This document shows, piece after piece, positions 12,651-19,414 of a stretch of DNA of 64,000 bases; position 1 is the stretch's first letter, and the number at the start of each line of letters is the position of its first letter. The notes under the pieces are model-generated. The model made no database searches, was not told the DNA's origin, and was given only the letters and a program-made list of their open reading frames with translations. Source of the DNA: a virus. A program made the translations under genes and the position numbers. The stretch is taken from positions 1 to 64,000 of the IMG/VR virus record IMGVR_UViG_3300043395_000421, one strand, 5' to 3'.

Positions 12651-13094
12651 TTAGTCCTTATCCCAATCTAGATCTATTGGTTGTTCTGCTGGCATCTGGC
12701 CATCAGGTTTTGCAGCAAGACGTGCTCTAACTGCATCTGCTTCGACATCTGCTTTCAATTCATTAATTTCTAATTCTGACTCAAGTTTCTTATCCGCCTG
12801 AGTATTCTTAGCGTCCATTTCTTTATTGTCTAACTGTGCCTTCATAATATCTTTTGCACCAGACTGTCCAATTAGTAGACCAGCCAATGTTCCTGTAATA
12901 AATGTTGCAACGCTTCCCAATACATTAAAGAACATCTTGTCATTTTCTGACTGTGCTCCTATTGGTTGTGTAACAAACAACAATCCGTAAAGAATTCCAA
13001 TTGATGTTAGTAATAGAATTGATCCAAGCGTAATTCCTAAAATAAATTTTAATCTTGCATCAAGATCTTGCGGAGTTAATCTTTCTTTAGCCAT
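12651..13094 (-). CDS. Two-helix membrane protein, holin candidate, 147 aa
   Basis: Two membrane helices (about 16-41 and 55-78) are joined by a short loop, followed by a charged coiled-coil tail (residues 82-130). It ends two bases before the endolysin start. Position and topology fit a holin, though the long charged tail is larger than usual and the two smaller membrane proteins upstream compete for this role. Confidence 0.55.
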   Translation of the reverse strand: MAKERLTPQDLDARLKFILGITLGSILLLTSIGILYGLLFVTQPIGAQSENDKMFFNVLGSVATFITGTLAGLLIGQSGAKDIMKAQLDNKEMDAKNTQADKKLESELEINELKADVEADAVRARLAAKPDGQMPAEQPIDLDWDKD

Positions 13095-13308
13095 TTTTTA
13101 CCTTTGTCTTTTGGTACTCATCCCATATTTCCTGTCCTACTAAATCTCTTGAACAGGTTCCAGTAGTCTCACAAATTGGAGGATTACACTCTGCCTTTTC
13201 CCAATTTGATTGGTCTTGGCATTCATAACGGAATGAACCATCAAAATTACACGATGTAACTGTGAGGGCTAGCATCAAACTAGCTAATGAGGCACCTAAT
13301 TTTCTCAT
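13087..13308 (-). CDS. Lipoprotein with Cys-rich mature domain, 73 aa
   Basis: The signal ends with a lipobox LTVTSC (lipidated Cys20). The mature part has four more Cys (YECQD, AECNPPICETTGTC), probably two disulfides. An exported small lipoprotein in the lysis cluster could be an outer spanin-like or superinfection-exclusion protein; host phyla without an outer membrane make exclusion more likely. The -10 box TATAAT lies six bases before the ATG. Confidence 0.7.
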   Translation of the reverse strand: MRKLGASLASLMLALTVTSCNFDGSFRYECQDQSNWEKAECNPPICETTGTCSRDLVGQEIWDEYQKTKVKNG

Positions 13309-13314
13309 GCCTCT

Positions 13315-13320
13315 ATTATA
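13315..13320 (-). promoter_or_regulatory. -10 box for the lipoprotein gene (leaderless type)
   Basis: TATAAT is followed after exactly six bases by the ATG at 13308. A -35 box is not clear. Confidence 0.45.
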
Positions 13321-13325
13321 GCATT

Positions 13326-13544
13326 TTAGTCTTTAGAACCCTTAGCTCCAAAATATCCGCCTATAATACCAATAACTCCGCCAAGAGCGGTTTGAACCAG
13401 GGTCATAACTTCGGCTGAAACGTCTACTGGTTCGCCAGTTTTACTAGTTTCAATTGCAGCAACAACATAGTCTCCAATTATTGCCATGCCAATTGCGCCC
13501 ATTACACCTGCTGCTAAAATAAGCATTATTTTTTCTTTAATCAT
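13326..13544 (-). CDS. Small two-helix membrane protein, holin candidate, 72 aa
   Basis: I start at the ATG ending at 13544, which has a GAGGA SD site and follows the upstream stop by two bases. Helix one is IMLILAAGVMGAIGMAIIG and helix two is ALGGVIGIIGGYFGAKG, with Gly-rich faces typical of pore-forming holins. Size and topology fit class II holins. Confidence 0.6.
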   Translation of the reverse strand: MIKEKIMLILAAGVMGAIGMAIIGDYVVAAIETSKTGEPVDVSAEVMTLVQTALGGVIGIIGGYFGAKGSKD

Positions 13545-13546
13545 TT

Positions 13547-13741
13547 TTAGTCCTCTTTTCTTAGTGGTATTGTTGCTAGCCAAATAATAGTAGCAATTAC
13601 TGTCGCTACTCCTACAACTTGCTGAGCACTACCCGTTAGGGTCAACCATGCTATAAAAAATCCTAGGAGGGTAAATATTTGGGCAATGCTTTCTTTAATT
13701 ACCTCCCAGACGTAGCTAAGGACCTTTTTAATTATTTTCAT
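13547..13741 (-). CDS. Small two-helix membrane protein, 64 aa
   Basis: A basic N-terminus is followed by two hydrophobic segments (IFTLLGFFIAWLTL and VVGVATVIATIIWLA) and the tail PLRKED. It overlaps the upstream secreted protein gene by one base and precedes the next membrane protein by two. It may be a holin, antiholin or accessory pore protein. Confidence 0.6.
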   Translation of the reverse strand: MKIIKKVLSYVWEVIKESIAQIFTLLGFFIAWLTLTGSAQQVVGVATVIATIIWLATIPLRKED

Positions 13742-15264
13742 TATTTCCTCCTTGTCATGGCTGCTGCCACAATATTACTTGCGATAATTACAGGAATAAC
13801 TACTTCCTGAGCTTTTTCTCTTTGGTCATCTGTCATATCCTTACCCCATTCTGAGGGACTAAGAACTTTTTCTAAATCTATATTTGTTAATGCACCTATT
13901 GGATCCGCCAAAAATTTTTCTGCTTGAACCTCTGTTGTTGCATCAGCCAACGTATATGGCATGGGTGCATCTAAATTAGCATTTGCTCTGTCTCCAAATT
14001 CTTGTAGTGCTTCTGCTACCGCCTCATTTGTTTTTGCTAATTCTACTATTTTTGTCACTTCTTCAGATTTAATACCAAGGGTAGAGGCAACTGCAGCTTT
14101 TTGTTCTGGACTTAATGTTGCAAGAGTTTGGCTACTTGTAAGATCGGCAAGCAGTCTAGACATATCTTCAGACACTTCTGTATTTTCTGTTTTATCTTGA
14201 ACTGGTATTACAATATCTTCTTCTGGAAAACGTGGATCTTCTGGAGTAATTATTTCTGGTTCCACTACCACAATTTCTGGTTTTGTGGTATTATCTGGAG
14301 ATGGTTCTGGAGAAGGTTCAATTGGAGATGGAGCAGGTGTTGGCTCTGGAGTTGGAGTTATATCCGTTGGCTGAGGTGAAGGCTCTGGTGAGGGCTCAGC
14401 TGTGGGCTCAGGAGAGGAACTTGGAGTTGGTTCTGGTGTCAAGGTTGTTTCGGGCGTTGGAGTTGGAGTGGGATCGCTTGGTTGAGTTTGCTCAGGCGAT
14501 GGCATTGGAGTAGGTTCTACATTTTGTGCGCTGGCAATTGCATTTGCAATTAAGTTTGCCGTAACACGCATTTCTTCTTGAACAGCTAATTGTTCCTGTG
14601 TTGGTCCAACAACAACTGGTTCTGGCGCTAATGTAGGTGTAGAAGATCCTGGCTGTATTTGTGTTGCTCCCCATGCATCTAATGAAACAATTGAGCCATT
14701 ATGTAATCTAACGCCAGTTCTCATATTATTATATTCTGGACCTTGATAACTATATGAAACCGCAAGGTTGCCTGTATTTGTAATTGCTACAAGAATATTA
14801 ATTGTACTTGGTTGAGCTCCCCATTGTCCAAATGGAATTGCTTGCATATTTAATTGAAATCCGCCTTCTGAATATAATATGTCTAAAGTATTTGGCGCAT
14901 TATACCAACCTGTAACCCAATCCATAGAATATAAAGAAATTGATGGGGTTTGTGGATAATCCCAATATGTATTATCTGCTCGTCCAAAAGTAATTACTGA
15001 ATTAGTTGTAGCATAAACATTTGAATATTGAACGCCATCAAATGTAATTGTTGTTGCTATTGGTATCTGATAAGATACATCGTCTCCGCCACAAGTATCC
15101 ATTGTATTAACTGTGGGTACTGGATCGCCTTCATAAGCGGCTGCTATTGTTTGTGATTGTAAATAATTAACGCAAGTTGCGTAGGCGTTTGACGGAACAA
15201 GAAAAGCCCAGCCAAACATTAAAATTGCGGCTAATGATAATCTCCATAACTTAGTTCCAGTCAA
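13741..15264 (-). CDS. Secreted proline-rich extracellular protein, 507 aa
   Basis: The start is a TTG preceded by a perfect AAGGAG SD site at 15271-15276. Residues 1-29 are a signal peptide ending SNAYA. Residues 30-215 form a beta-rich domain with two Cys (ATCVNY, DTCGGDD). Residues 245-345 are a Pro/Thr/Glu/Ser spacer with PTPEPTP-type repeats, typical of a wall-spanning linker. Residues 365-485 are helical, and the end is a hydrophobic helix plus RRK (VVIPVIIASNIVAAAM), which looks like a membrane anchor. The whole resembles an actinobacterial surface protein displayed through the cell wall. It sits at the head of the lysis/membrane cluster. Confidence 0.75.
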   Translation of the reverse strand: MTGTKLWRLSLAAILMFGWAFLVPSNAYATCVNYLQSQTIAAAYEGDPVPTVNTMDTCGGDDVSYQIPIATTITFDGVQYSNVYATTNSVITFGRADNTYWDYPQTPSISLYSMDWVTGWYNAPNTLDILYSEGGFQLNMQAIPFGQWGAQPSTINILVAITNTGNLAVSYSYQGPEYNNMRTGVRLHNGSIVSLDAWGATQIQPGSSTPTLAPEPVVVGPTQEQLAVQEEMRVTANLIANAIASAQNVEPTPMPSPEQTQPSDPTPTPTPETTLTPEPTPSSSPEPTAEPSPEPSPQPTDITPTPEPTPAPSPIEPSPEPSPDNTTKPEIVVVEPEIITPEDPRFPEEDIVIPVQDKTENTEVSEDMSRLLADLTSSQTLATLSPEQKAAVASTLGIKSEEVTKIVELAKTNEAVAEALQEFGDRANANLDAPMPYTLADATTEVQAEKFLADPIGALTNIDLEKVLSPSEWGKDMTDDQREKAQEVVIPVIIASNIVAAAMTRRK

Positions 15265-15273
15265 CTTAAACTC

Positions 15274-15296
15274 CTTGTTACAACTTTTGTAACAAG
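15274..15296 (-). promoter_or_regulatory. Perfect inverted repeat reaching into the SD site of the 507-aa gene
   Basis: CTTGTTACAA and TTGTAACAAG form a 10-pair perfect stem with a 3-base loop. The distal arm contains the first bases of the AAGGAG SD site. The hairpin could terminate fmdB transcripts, hide the ribosome-binding site, or be an operator. Confidence 0.5.
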
Positions 15297-15313
15297 TTAA
15301 TTATAACATTAAA

Positions 15314-15496
15314 TTATTTAGCGTTGTCTGTTTTATAAAAGCCTGTGCCCTTGAATTGAATGCCAAATGTACCGTATTGTTTAACCATTGCAGCACCACA
15401 TTTTTCACAAAGCTCAACCATATCAGCTTGCGTTATTGGCTTAGGTATTTCTTTTGTGTATGAACATATCACACACTTGTAATCATACGCTGGCAT
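15314..15496 (-). CDS. FmdB-family zinc-ribbon protein, 60 aa
   Basis: The protein matches the FmdB family: MPAYDYKCVICSYTKEI, then VELCEKCGAAM, then FKGTGFYKTD, with four Cys for one zinc ion. FmdB proteins are putative regulators found widely in bacteria and phages. An AGGAG SD site precedes the ATG. It follows a GC-rich, structured leader (15497-15601) and probably depends on the promoter at 15607-15636. Confidence 0.85.
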   Translation of the reverse strand: MPAYDYKCVICSYTKEIPKPITQADMVELCEKCGAAMVKQYGTFGIQFKGTGFYKTDNAK

Positions 15497-15601
15497 TTAT
15501 CTCCTAAATTTAAGGAGCAGTTTTTTACAGTCATGCTCAGGACTATACCAGTTATTTTTCGTCGCTGTCTTCCCCGACGATCCTAGGCTGCGATGCCCAG
15601 G
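15497..15601 (-). ncRNA. Candidate structured leader RNA upstream of fmdB
   Basis: This 105-base gap is clearly more GC-rich than its surroundings. On the minus strand it can form ATCCTGGGC/GCCTAGGAT (loop ATCGCA), TCGTCG/CGACGA, and GAGCA/TGCTC, three stems in series. A promoter places the transcript start at or inside the first stem. No known riboswitch class is recognised. An 18-codon ORF (15552-15608) overlaps it. Confidence 0.5.
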
Positions 15602-15606
15602 ATACC

Positions 15607-15636
15607 ATTATACTATTTCTTCTTCTTGCGTTTCAA
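15607..15636 (-). promoter_or_regulatory. Promoter of the structured leader / fmdB
   Basis: TTGAAA (15636-15631), an 18-base spacer and TATAAT (15612-15607) lie across the 3' end of the hsp20 gene. Confidence 0.6.
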
Positions 15637-16122
15637 GAGGCCTTCTTTTTCTGCCTGCTCAAGCATTTCATCCTGCTCTGCGCCAGAAATTGCGGCTAAT
15701 TCATCACCATCAGTAATTGAAAACACTTTTGGTTTTGCTTCCTCTGGAACCCTCTTGATTAAATTAACTATTAGCATTCCTTGTAGCATTATAGCGCTAT
15801 GTACTTCAACATATTCTGCAAGAGAAAATGTTCTTGTAAAATTGCGACCTCCAATGCCTCTGTGAATGTAGGTGCTACTGGTGTCTGATTTGCTTTCACC
15901 AGTAATCGTTAAAACATTTTTTTCCTGTTTTACCGTGATGTCTTCTTTGCTAAATCCTGCCAAAGCAATTTCAACAGCATAGGAGTCTTCTCCAATTTGT
16001 TTTAGATTGTATGGCGGGTAATTAGTAGATGCACCCATAAGTTTTTCAAGATCTTTAATATGGCGATCCCAGCCAATAAAAAATGGATCTTTAAAAAGAT
16101 CCAATGATAGGTTTGTAACCAT
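15613..16122 (-). CDS. Small heat-shock protein Hsp20, 169 aa
   Basis: The alpha-crystallin domain spans about residues 40-125. It has VEIALAGFSKEDITVKQEKN, then GGRNFTRTFSLAEYVEV, and ends GMLIVNLIKRVPEE with the V-x-L motif that binds partner subunits. The protein should act as an ATP-independent holdase in the cytoplasm; similar genes occur in cyanophages and may aid capsid folding. A Lys-rich C-terminus follows. An AAGGAGG SD site and a near-consensus promoter precede it. Confidence 0.92.
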   Translation of the reverse strand: MVTNLSLDLFKDPFFIGWDRHIKDLEKLMGASTNYPPYNLKQIGEDSYAVEIALAGFSKEDITVKQEKNVLTITGESKSDTSSTYIHRGIGGRNFTRTFSLAEYVEVHSAIMLQGMLIVNLIKRVPEEAKPKVFSITDGDELAAISGAEQDEMLEQAEKEGLLKRKKKK

Positions 16123-16150
16123 TTTATTCCTCCTTCAAGCGAATAAATTA

Positions 16151-16181
16151 ATATGTGGGCCCCTGACGGCGACCCACATAT
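16151..16181 (-). terminator. Hairpin between hsp20 promoter and gene
   Basis: ATATGTGGG and CCCACATAT form a perfect 9-pair stem with a 13-base loop, followed on the minus strand by TTAATTTATT. It would stop readthrough from the 59-aa gene, while the hsp20 promoter starts inside its first arm. Confidence 0.6.
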
Positions 16182-16210
16182 ATTATAGCAAAAAGCTTTT
16201 TAGATTACAA
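16182..16210 (-). promoter_or_regulatory. Promoter of hsp20
   Basis: TTGTAA (16210-16205), a 17-base spacer and TATAAT (16187-16182) form a strong promoter. The -35 box overlaps the stop codon of the upstream gene, and the spacer contains the perfect palindrome AAAAAGCTTTTT. Confidence 0.65.
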
Positions 16211-16384
16211 GATGCGTTTTTTCTTCTCTTTCATCTTTTCTTCATTTGCTGTTGCGGCATATAGGGCTCTTTGATGAGCCAATGCTCTTCCTCTGCTTGG
16301 GTGACATCCTTTAAGTTCGCCCTTATCATTAACTACTGCAAACCCTCTGCACCCTGCTACATTCTGTTTAATATTGTATGGCAT
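16205..16384 (-). CDS. Small conserved-type phage protein, 59 aa
   Basis: The protein starts MPYNIKQNVAGCRGFAVVND and has GCHPSRGRALAHQRALYAA. This pattern (C...FAVVN...G-CHPS-x-A...ALYA) matches a short domain often found beside phage prohead proteases. Here it stands alone in the accessory region and has a basic tail. Function is unknown. Confidence 0.65.
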   Translation of the reverse strand: MPYNIKQNVAGCRGFAVVNDKGELKGCHPSRGRALAHQRALYAATANEEKMKEKKKRIL

Positions 16385-16392
16385 ATTATCTC

Positions 16393-16707
16393 CTAATCAT
16401 TTGGGGGCTCTGGCATATCCATTTGGATTAGCCCCAATTCTTTTGCAAGCTTTTGTCCTTCTGGACTAAGATGTAGTGTTGCTTCAAGATTTTCATCATA
16501 TTCAACCTCCATCAAACCTTTTTCATATAACTTAACAAGAGTTTCATCGACATAACTTGTATGAGCTTCCCATAATTCTGGTGCTATGTCTTTAGCTTTT
16601 TCATCTATAGCAAATATAAGTTCACCATTTTCATCCATGCCTTCCAGAGTTATTGCACCTATTTCTAAATAGTGCTCTAGCTCCATTCCGAACTCCTCTT
16701 CATCCAT
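16393..16707 (-). CDS. Acidic hypothetical protein, possible winged helix, 104 aa
   Basis: The protein is strongly acidic, with a central helix pair (APELWEAHTSYVDETLVKLY) and a C-terminal strand-turn-strand-helix (MEVEYDENLEATLHLSPEGQ), which resembles a winged-helix wing. The first ATG lies six bases after TATAAT and has no SD site, so translation is likely leaderless. Confidence 0.6.
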   Translation of the reverse strand: MDEEEFGMELEHYLEIGAITLEGMDENGELIFAIDEKAKDIAPELWEAHTSYVDETLVKLYEKGLMEVEYDENLEATLHLSPEGQKLAKELGLIQMDMPEPPND

Positions 16708-16713
16708 ATCTTT

Positions 16714-16719
16714 ATTATA
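16714..16719 (-). promoter_or_regulatory. -10 box for the 104-aa gene (leaderless type)
   Basis: TATAAT lies six bases before the ATG at 16707, just after the 3' end of the tRNA gene; the matching -35 region would fall inside the tRNA. Confidence 0.45.
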
Positions 16720-16729
16720 CTCTCTTTTG

Positions 16730-16803
16730 TGTGGCGTGTAGGACTTGAACCTACGACGGCCAAATTATGAGTTTGGGGCTCTGACCAACTGAGCTAACGC
16801 CAC
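16730..16803 (-). tRNA. tRNA with anticodon CAU (Met, possibly Ile2)
   Basis: The minus strand folds into a complete cloverleaf: acceptor GTGGCGT/ACGCCAC, D arm GCTC/GAGC, anticodon stem CCAAA/TTTGG with loop CTCATAA (anticodon CAT at 16767-16769), and T arm GTAGG/CCTAC with loop TTCAAGT. The discriminator is A and CCA is not encoded. The loop CTCATAA fits elongator Met in actinobacteria; an Ile tRNA with modified CAU cannot be excluded. Confidence 0.93.
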
Positions 16804-16809
16804 CTAGCC

Positions 16810-17061
16810 CTATTGTATTGTGCCATCCTCATTTTTGTCAATGGTTGTCTCCACTAACTGCTGGACGTAATCAGAGAAATGTTTTCTGACGCTTCCAGGT
16901 GGTCTTGATCCAAGAGATTTCCACAATCTCTTATATTCAACTACATTTGCAAATGTGGTAGGGCAAAGCATATATCCCGCATACTCTTTTAGGGTAGTAG
17001 GCAGTGGTACATGTTTTCCACAGCATTTACATTCTTTAGCTTTATCTTGATATATGCTCAT
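16810..17061 (-). CDS. Zinc-binding protein after the terminase, 83 aa
   Basis: The protein has ECKCCGKHVPLP and a later YMLCPTTFANVVEYKRLWKS, giving three Cys plus a His in a knuckle-like array, then a basic stretch (GSRPPGSVRKHFSDYVQQLV). It is coupled to the terminase gene by ATGA. A small HNH-like or terminase-associated DNA-binding role is possible, but the HNH triad is not evident. Confidence 0.65.
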   Translation of the reverse strand: MSIYQDKAKECKCCGKHVPLPTTLKEYAGYMLCPTTFANVVEYKRLWKSLGSRPPGSVRKHFSDYVQQLVETTIDKNEDGTIQ

Positions 17062-18863
17062 AGTATTTCCATTCCATCTAGTACGTCCGCCAATTTTGAA
17101 GGCATCTTTGGTGGTCTAATTACATTAAGTCTAACGTCTTCTTCCTGTCTATCATTTCTACGTGCAATTGAGTCGTATGTATGCACATTTATTTCCTGAT
17201 TAGTTTCAAATTTACTTCTGCTTATAGCGTTATATATTGAACCACATACAGCATCCGCCAAGTCTTTTGATCCTTTTCTTGGATGATCTACTCTATCACG
17301 CATAATTTTCAGCTGCAAAAGCTCATCTATAAGTAATTTAATATTAGGCCCAGAAAGCCTTTCTTCCGCCACTACCATAGCCATATCATCATAATGCTTT
17401 TTGGCAACTGACAAAGTCTCCGTATTTATTCCGTAGGCTTTTAGCTGCTGCATCATGTCATGCGAATTCCATCTATCAAATGTGCAGACTCTTATTTTAA
17501 ATCCACGAGTTCTTAAAGACAAAATATAATCTTTTACCTCTGTAAAATCTACAGATTTATCAGCAGTAGGAGTCCAATATCTAACTGCATCTACTTCTAC
17601 GATTGGCGCAGGCTGGGAGTATGTATCGGTTACTTTTACATTTACCCACTTTTGAACATGGGCCATAGATACGGCACAATGGTCATGCTTTTGTGCCAAG
17701 TCTACATGCAAGAAGTATTCCTTATCAGGGTCTGGTGCGAACCAATTTTCAAATCTACCAAAGTTGTCTACTGCCAGCGCCATATTGTTAAATGCTTTTT
17801 CTATTTTCTCACGAGACTTAAAGAAAGCATCTACTGCTTCTGGGGGCATACAGGCAAAGCGACCTAATGCATCTGGCATATTTTTATAAAATTCTACCTT
17901 AAAGTTTTCTATGCTTTTAGTTGGATTAATTTCCCATGTTGGTCTTTTGAGAGCATAGACCTTTGGAATTGTATAAGAGATGATATGATCTTCTTCCCAT
18001 TCAACTACAAATTCATTTCCCTCTGTGCCGTCTGGCAACTCTTCATCCATCTTTAACTTCTTGGTTCTAATTATTGTTTCTTTTTCTGCTATTACAGAAT
18101 CATAAAATTTTTGTATTGGATCATTTTTAAATCGGGGAAACGACAAAAGAATTACTTTGCCGTAATCTGGAAAACGAGATACGACAGATCCACGATACAT
18201 ATCGTATATAGCATCTGCAGTTTTAGCTTGGTCATGCCCAGTAGTATTCTCTGTGGCGAATCCAGAAATTTCATCTAGGATAACGGCTATGACGTTATAA
18301 CCTTCGAATGCTTCACGCTCAGAGTGTCCAGAGTATACGTTTACATTCTTGTTAAATCTGACTTCCGAAGCCTTTGGATCATACTTTCCAATAAACCATG
18401 GGGATCTATCTATGCGTGTTTTAAATCCCTTGAAGAAAACATTGTTTGCTTGCTGTGCGTTGACAGCAATATTAAGAATATCAATGGTATCTCCAGGAGG
18501 CTTTCCATAATATGTGGCAGGATCTTTTAGGCATAGCAGCAAATAAACTATGTAAGAAACCGAGATAGTGGAGCAGTAATCTTTGCCGCTTCCTTTTCCT
18601 AGTTGTGCAATAACTTCATTACATGTTTGCTTGAATCTACGACGACCTTCTTCTTCGCCAAACAATTTTATTAGGGTAGACTCTTTATAAATCTGAGACG
18701 ACTTTTCAATTAACGTATATTGATTTTCAGAAAGTGGCGGTAGTCCAAGATAGTCTGGGCTTGTTACAAATGTCTTAAGATCAACTGGTCTTTCATCAAA
18801 TTCTTCTCCGTCAAGAATATCAATGAGATCATTAAAATTAAGATCCACTTGCTTCCTCTGCAT
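17058..18863 (-). CDS. terL: Terminase large subunit
   Basis: The packaging ATPase motifs are clear: Walker A GKGSGKD near residues 89-95 and Walker B VIAVILDE near 192-199. The RNase-H-fold nuclease follows, with an acidic strand YFLHVDLAQKHDHCAVSM near residue 390, a middle motif CTFDRWNS near 465, and KDLADAVCGSIYNAI near 550. It should translocate DNA into the prohead at the portal and cut concatemers. I start at the ATG ending at 18863, one codon inside a TTG-started ORF; it overlaps the small subunit by 26 bases. Confidence 0.92.
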   Translation of the reverse strand: MQRKQVDLNFNDLIDILDGEEFDERPVDLKTFVTSPDYLGLPPLSENQYTLIEKSSQIYKESTLIKLFGEEEGRRRFKQTCNEVIAQLGKGSGKDYCSTISVSYIVYLLLCLKDPATYYGKPPGDTIDILNIAVNAQQANNVFFKGFKTRIDRSPWFIGKYDPKASEVRFNKNVNVYSGHSEREAFEGYNVIAVILDEISGFATENTTGHDQAKTADAIYDMYRGSVVSRFPDYGKVILLSFPRFKNDPIQKFYDSVIAEKETIIRTKKLKMDEELPDGTEGNEFVVEWEEDHIISYTIPKVYALKRPTWEINPTKSIENFKVEFYKNMPDALGRFACMPPEAVDAFFKSREKIEKAFNNMALAVDNFGRFENWFAPDPDKEYFLHVDLAQKHDHCAVSMAHVQKWVNVKVTDTYSQPAPIVEVDAVRYWTPTADKSVDFTEVKDYILSLRTRGFKIRVCTFDRWNSHDMMQQLKAYGINTETLSVAKKHYDDMAMVVAEERLSGPNIKLLIDELLQLKIMRDRVDHPRKGSKDLADAVCGSIYNAISRSKFETNQEINVHTYDSIARRNDRQEEDVRLNVIRPPKMPSKLADVLDGMEIL

Positions 18864-19377
18864 CAAGAATAACTGGCTCTACTACTCCAGTTATTTGAGA
18901 CAAGCGTTTCGCAACTTCCATTTTACATTTAGGACAGGTTGCTGTTACTTCTTTTAATATTTTAACTAATACATCTTGCTTTCGTTCGGTCTCTGCTACC
19001 TGCGATGCCAATTCTTGATTGTCCAACAATCCGACTTCTTGTAGCATTCCAATACGCTTGCCTTCAATATCTGCAATTAGTTTTAATGCTGTTGCTTTTA
19101 TATTTAATTGTCCCGCCTGATCTGCATCCTCTACGGTCTTCCAGGCCTCTTTAATAAGCATGGCATAGTGTTGGTCTGCTCCAGAGATGGCTTCCTTTGC
19201 CCTGTCACGGGCCCCAGAATCGCTTCTAACGACCTCTTTCCACTCGTCTATATATCCTAGGACATCTGAACGTTTAAAACCCGTTATAGAGGCAATCTGA
19301 GTGGGATTGTTACCTTTGAGTAATTCTTCAACAACCTTGTTCATGCGATCAAAATGATCAGCTAATTCAATTTCCAT
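18838..19377 (-). CDS. terS: Terminase small subunit
   Basis: The N-terminus contains a helix-turn-helix (NPTQIASITGFKRSDVLGYI, residues 24-43), followed by a long helical oligomerisation region and a CPKC pair near residue 145 that may bind zinc. It precedes the large subunit in the same operon, as usual for DNA-recognition subunits. The -10 box of the promoter lies eight bases before the ATG, leaving almost no leader. Confidence 0.78.
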   Translation of the reverse strand: MEIELADHFDRMNKVVEELLKGNNPTQIASITGFKRSDVLGYIDEWKEVVRSDSGARDRAKEAISGADQHYAMLIKEAWKTVEDADQAGQLNIKATALKLIADIEGKRIGMLQEVGLLDNQELASQVAETERKQDVLVKILKEVTATCPKCKMEVAKRLSQITGVVEPVILDAEEASGS

Positions 19378-19385
19378 ATGTAATT

Positions 19386-19414
19386 ATTATACTCTTAGTC
19401 GACTAAAATATCAA
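19386..19414 (-). promoter_or_regulatory. Terminase promoter with a palindrome in the spacer
   Basis: TTGATA (19414-19409), a 17-base spacer and TATAAT (19391-19386) form a strong promoter whose -35 overlaps the stop codon of the upstream gene. The spacer contains the perfect 12-base palindrome TTAGTCGACTAA (19395-19406), a likely operator. Confidence 0.7.

Noticed and set aside
14236-14520. Dense short repeats on both strands, checked as a possible CRISPR or satellite array
   Set aside because: The repeats are in frame and encode Pro/Thr/Glu-rich PTPEP-type linker; there are no conserved direct repeats with unique spacers.
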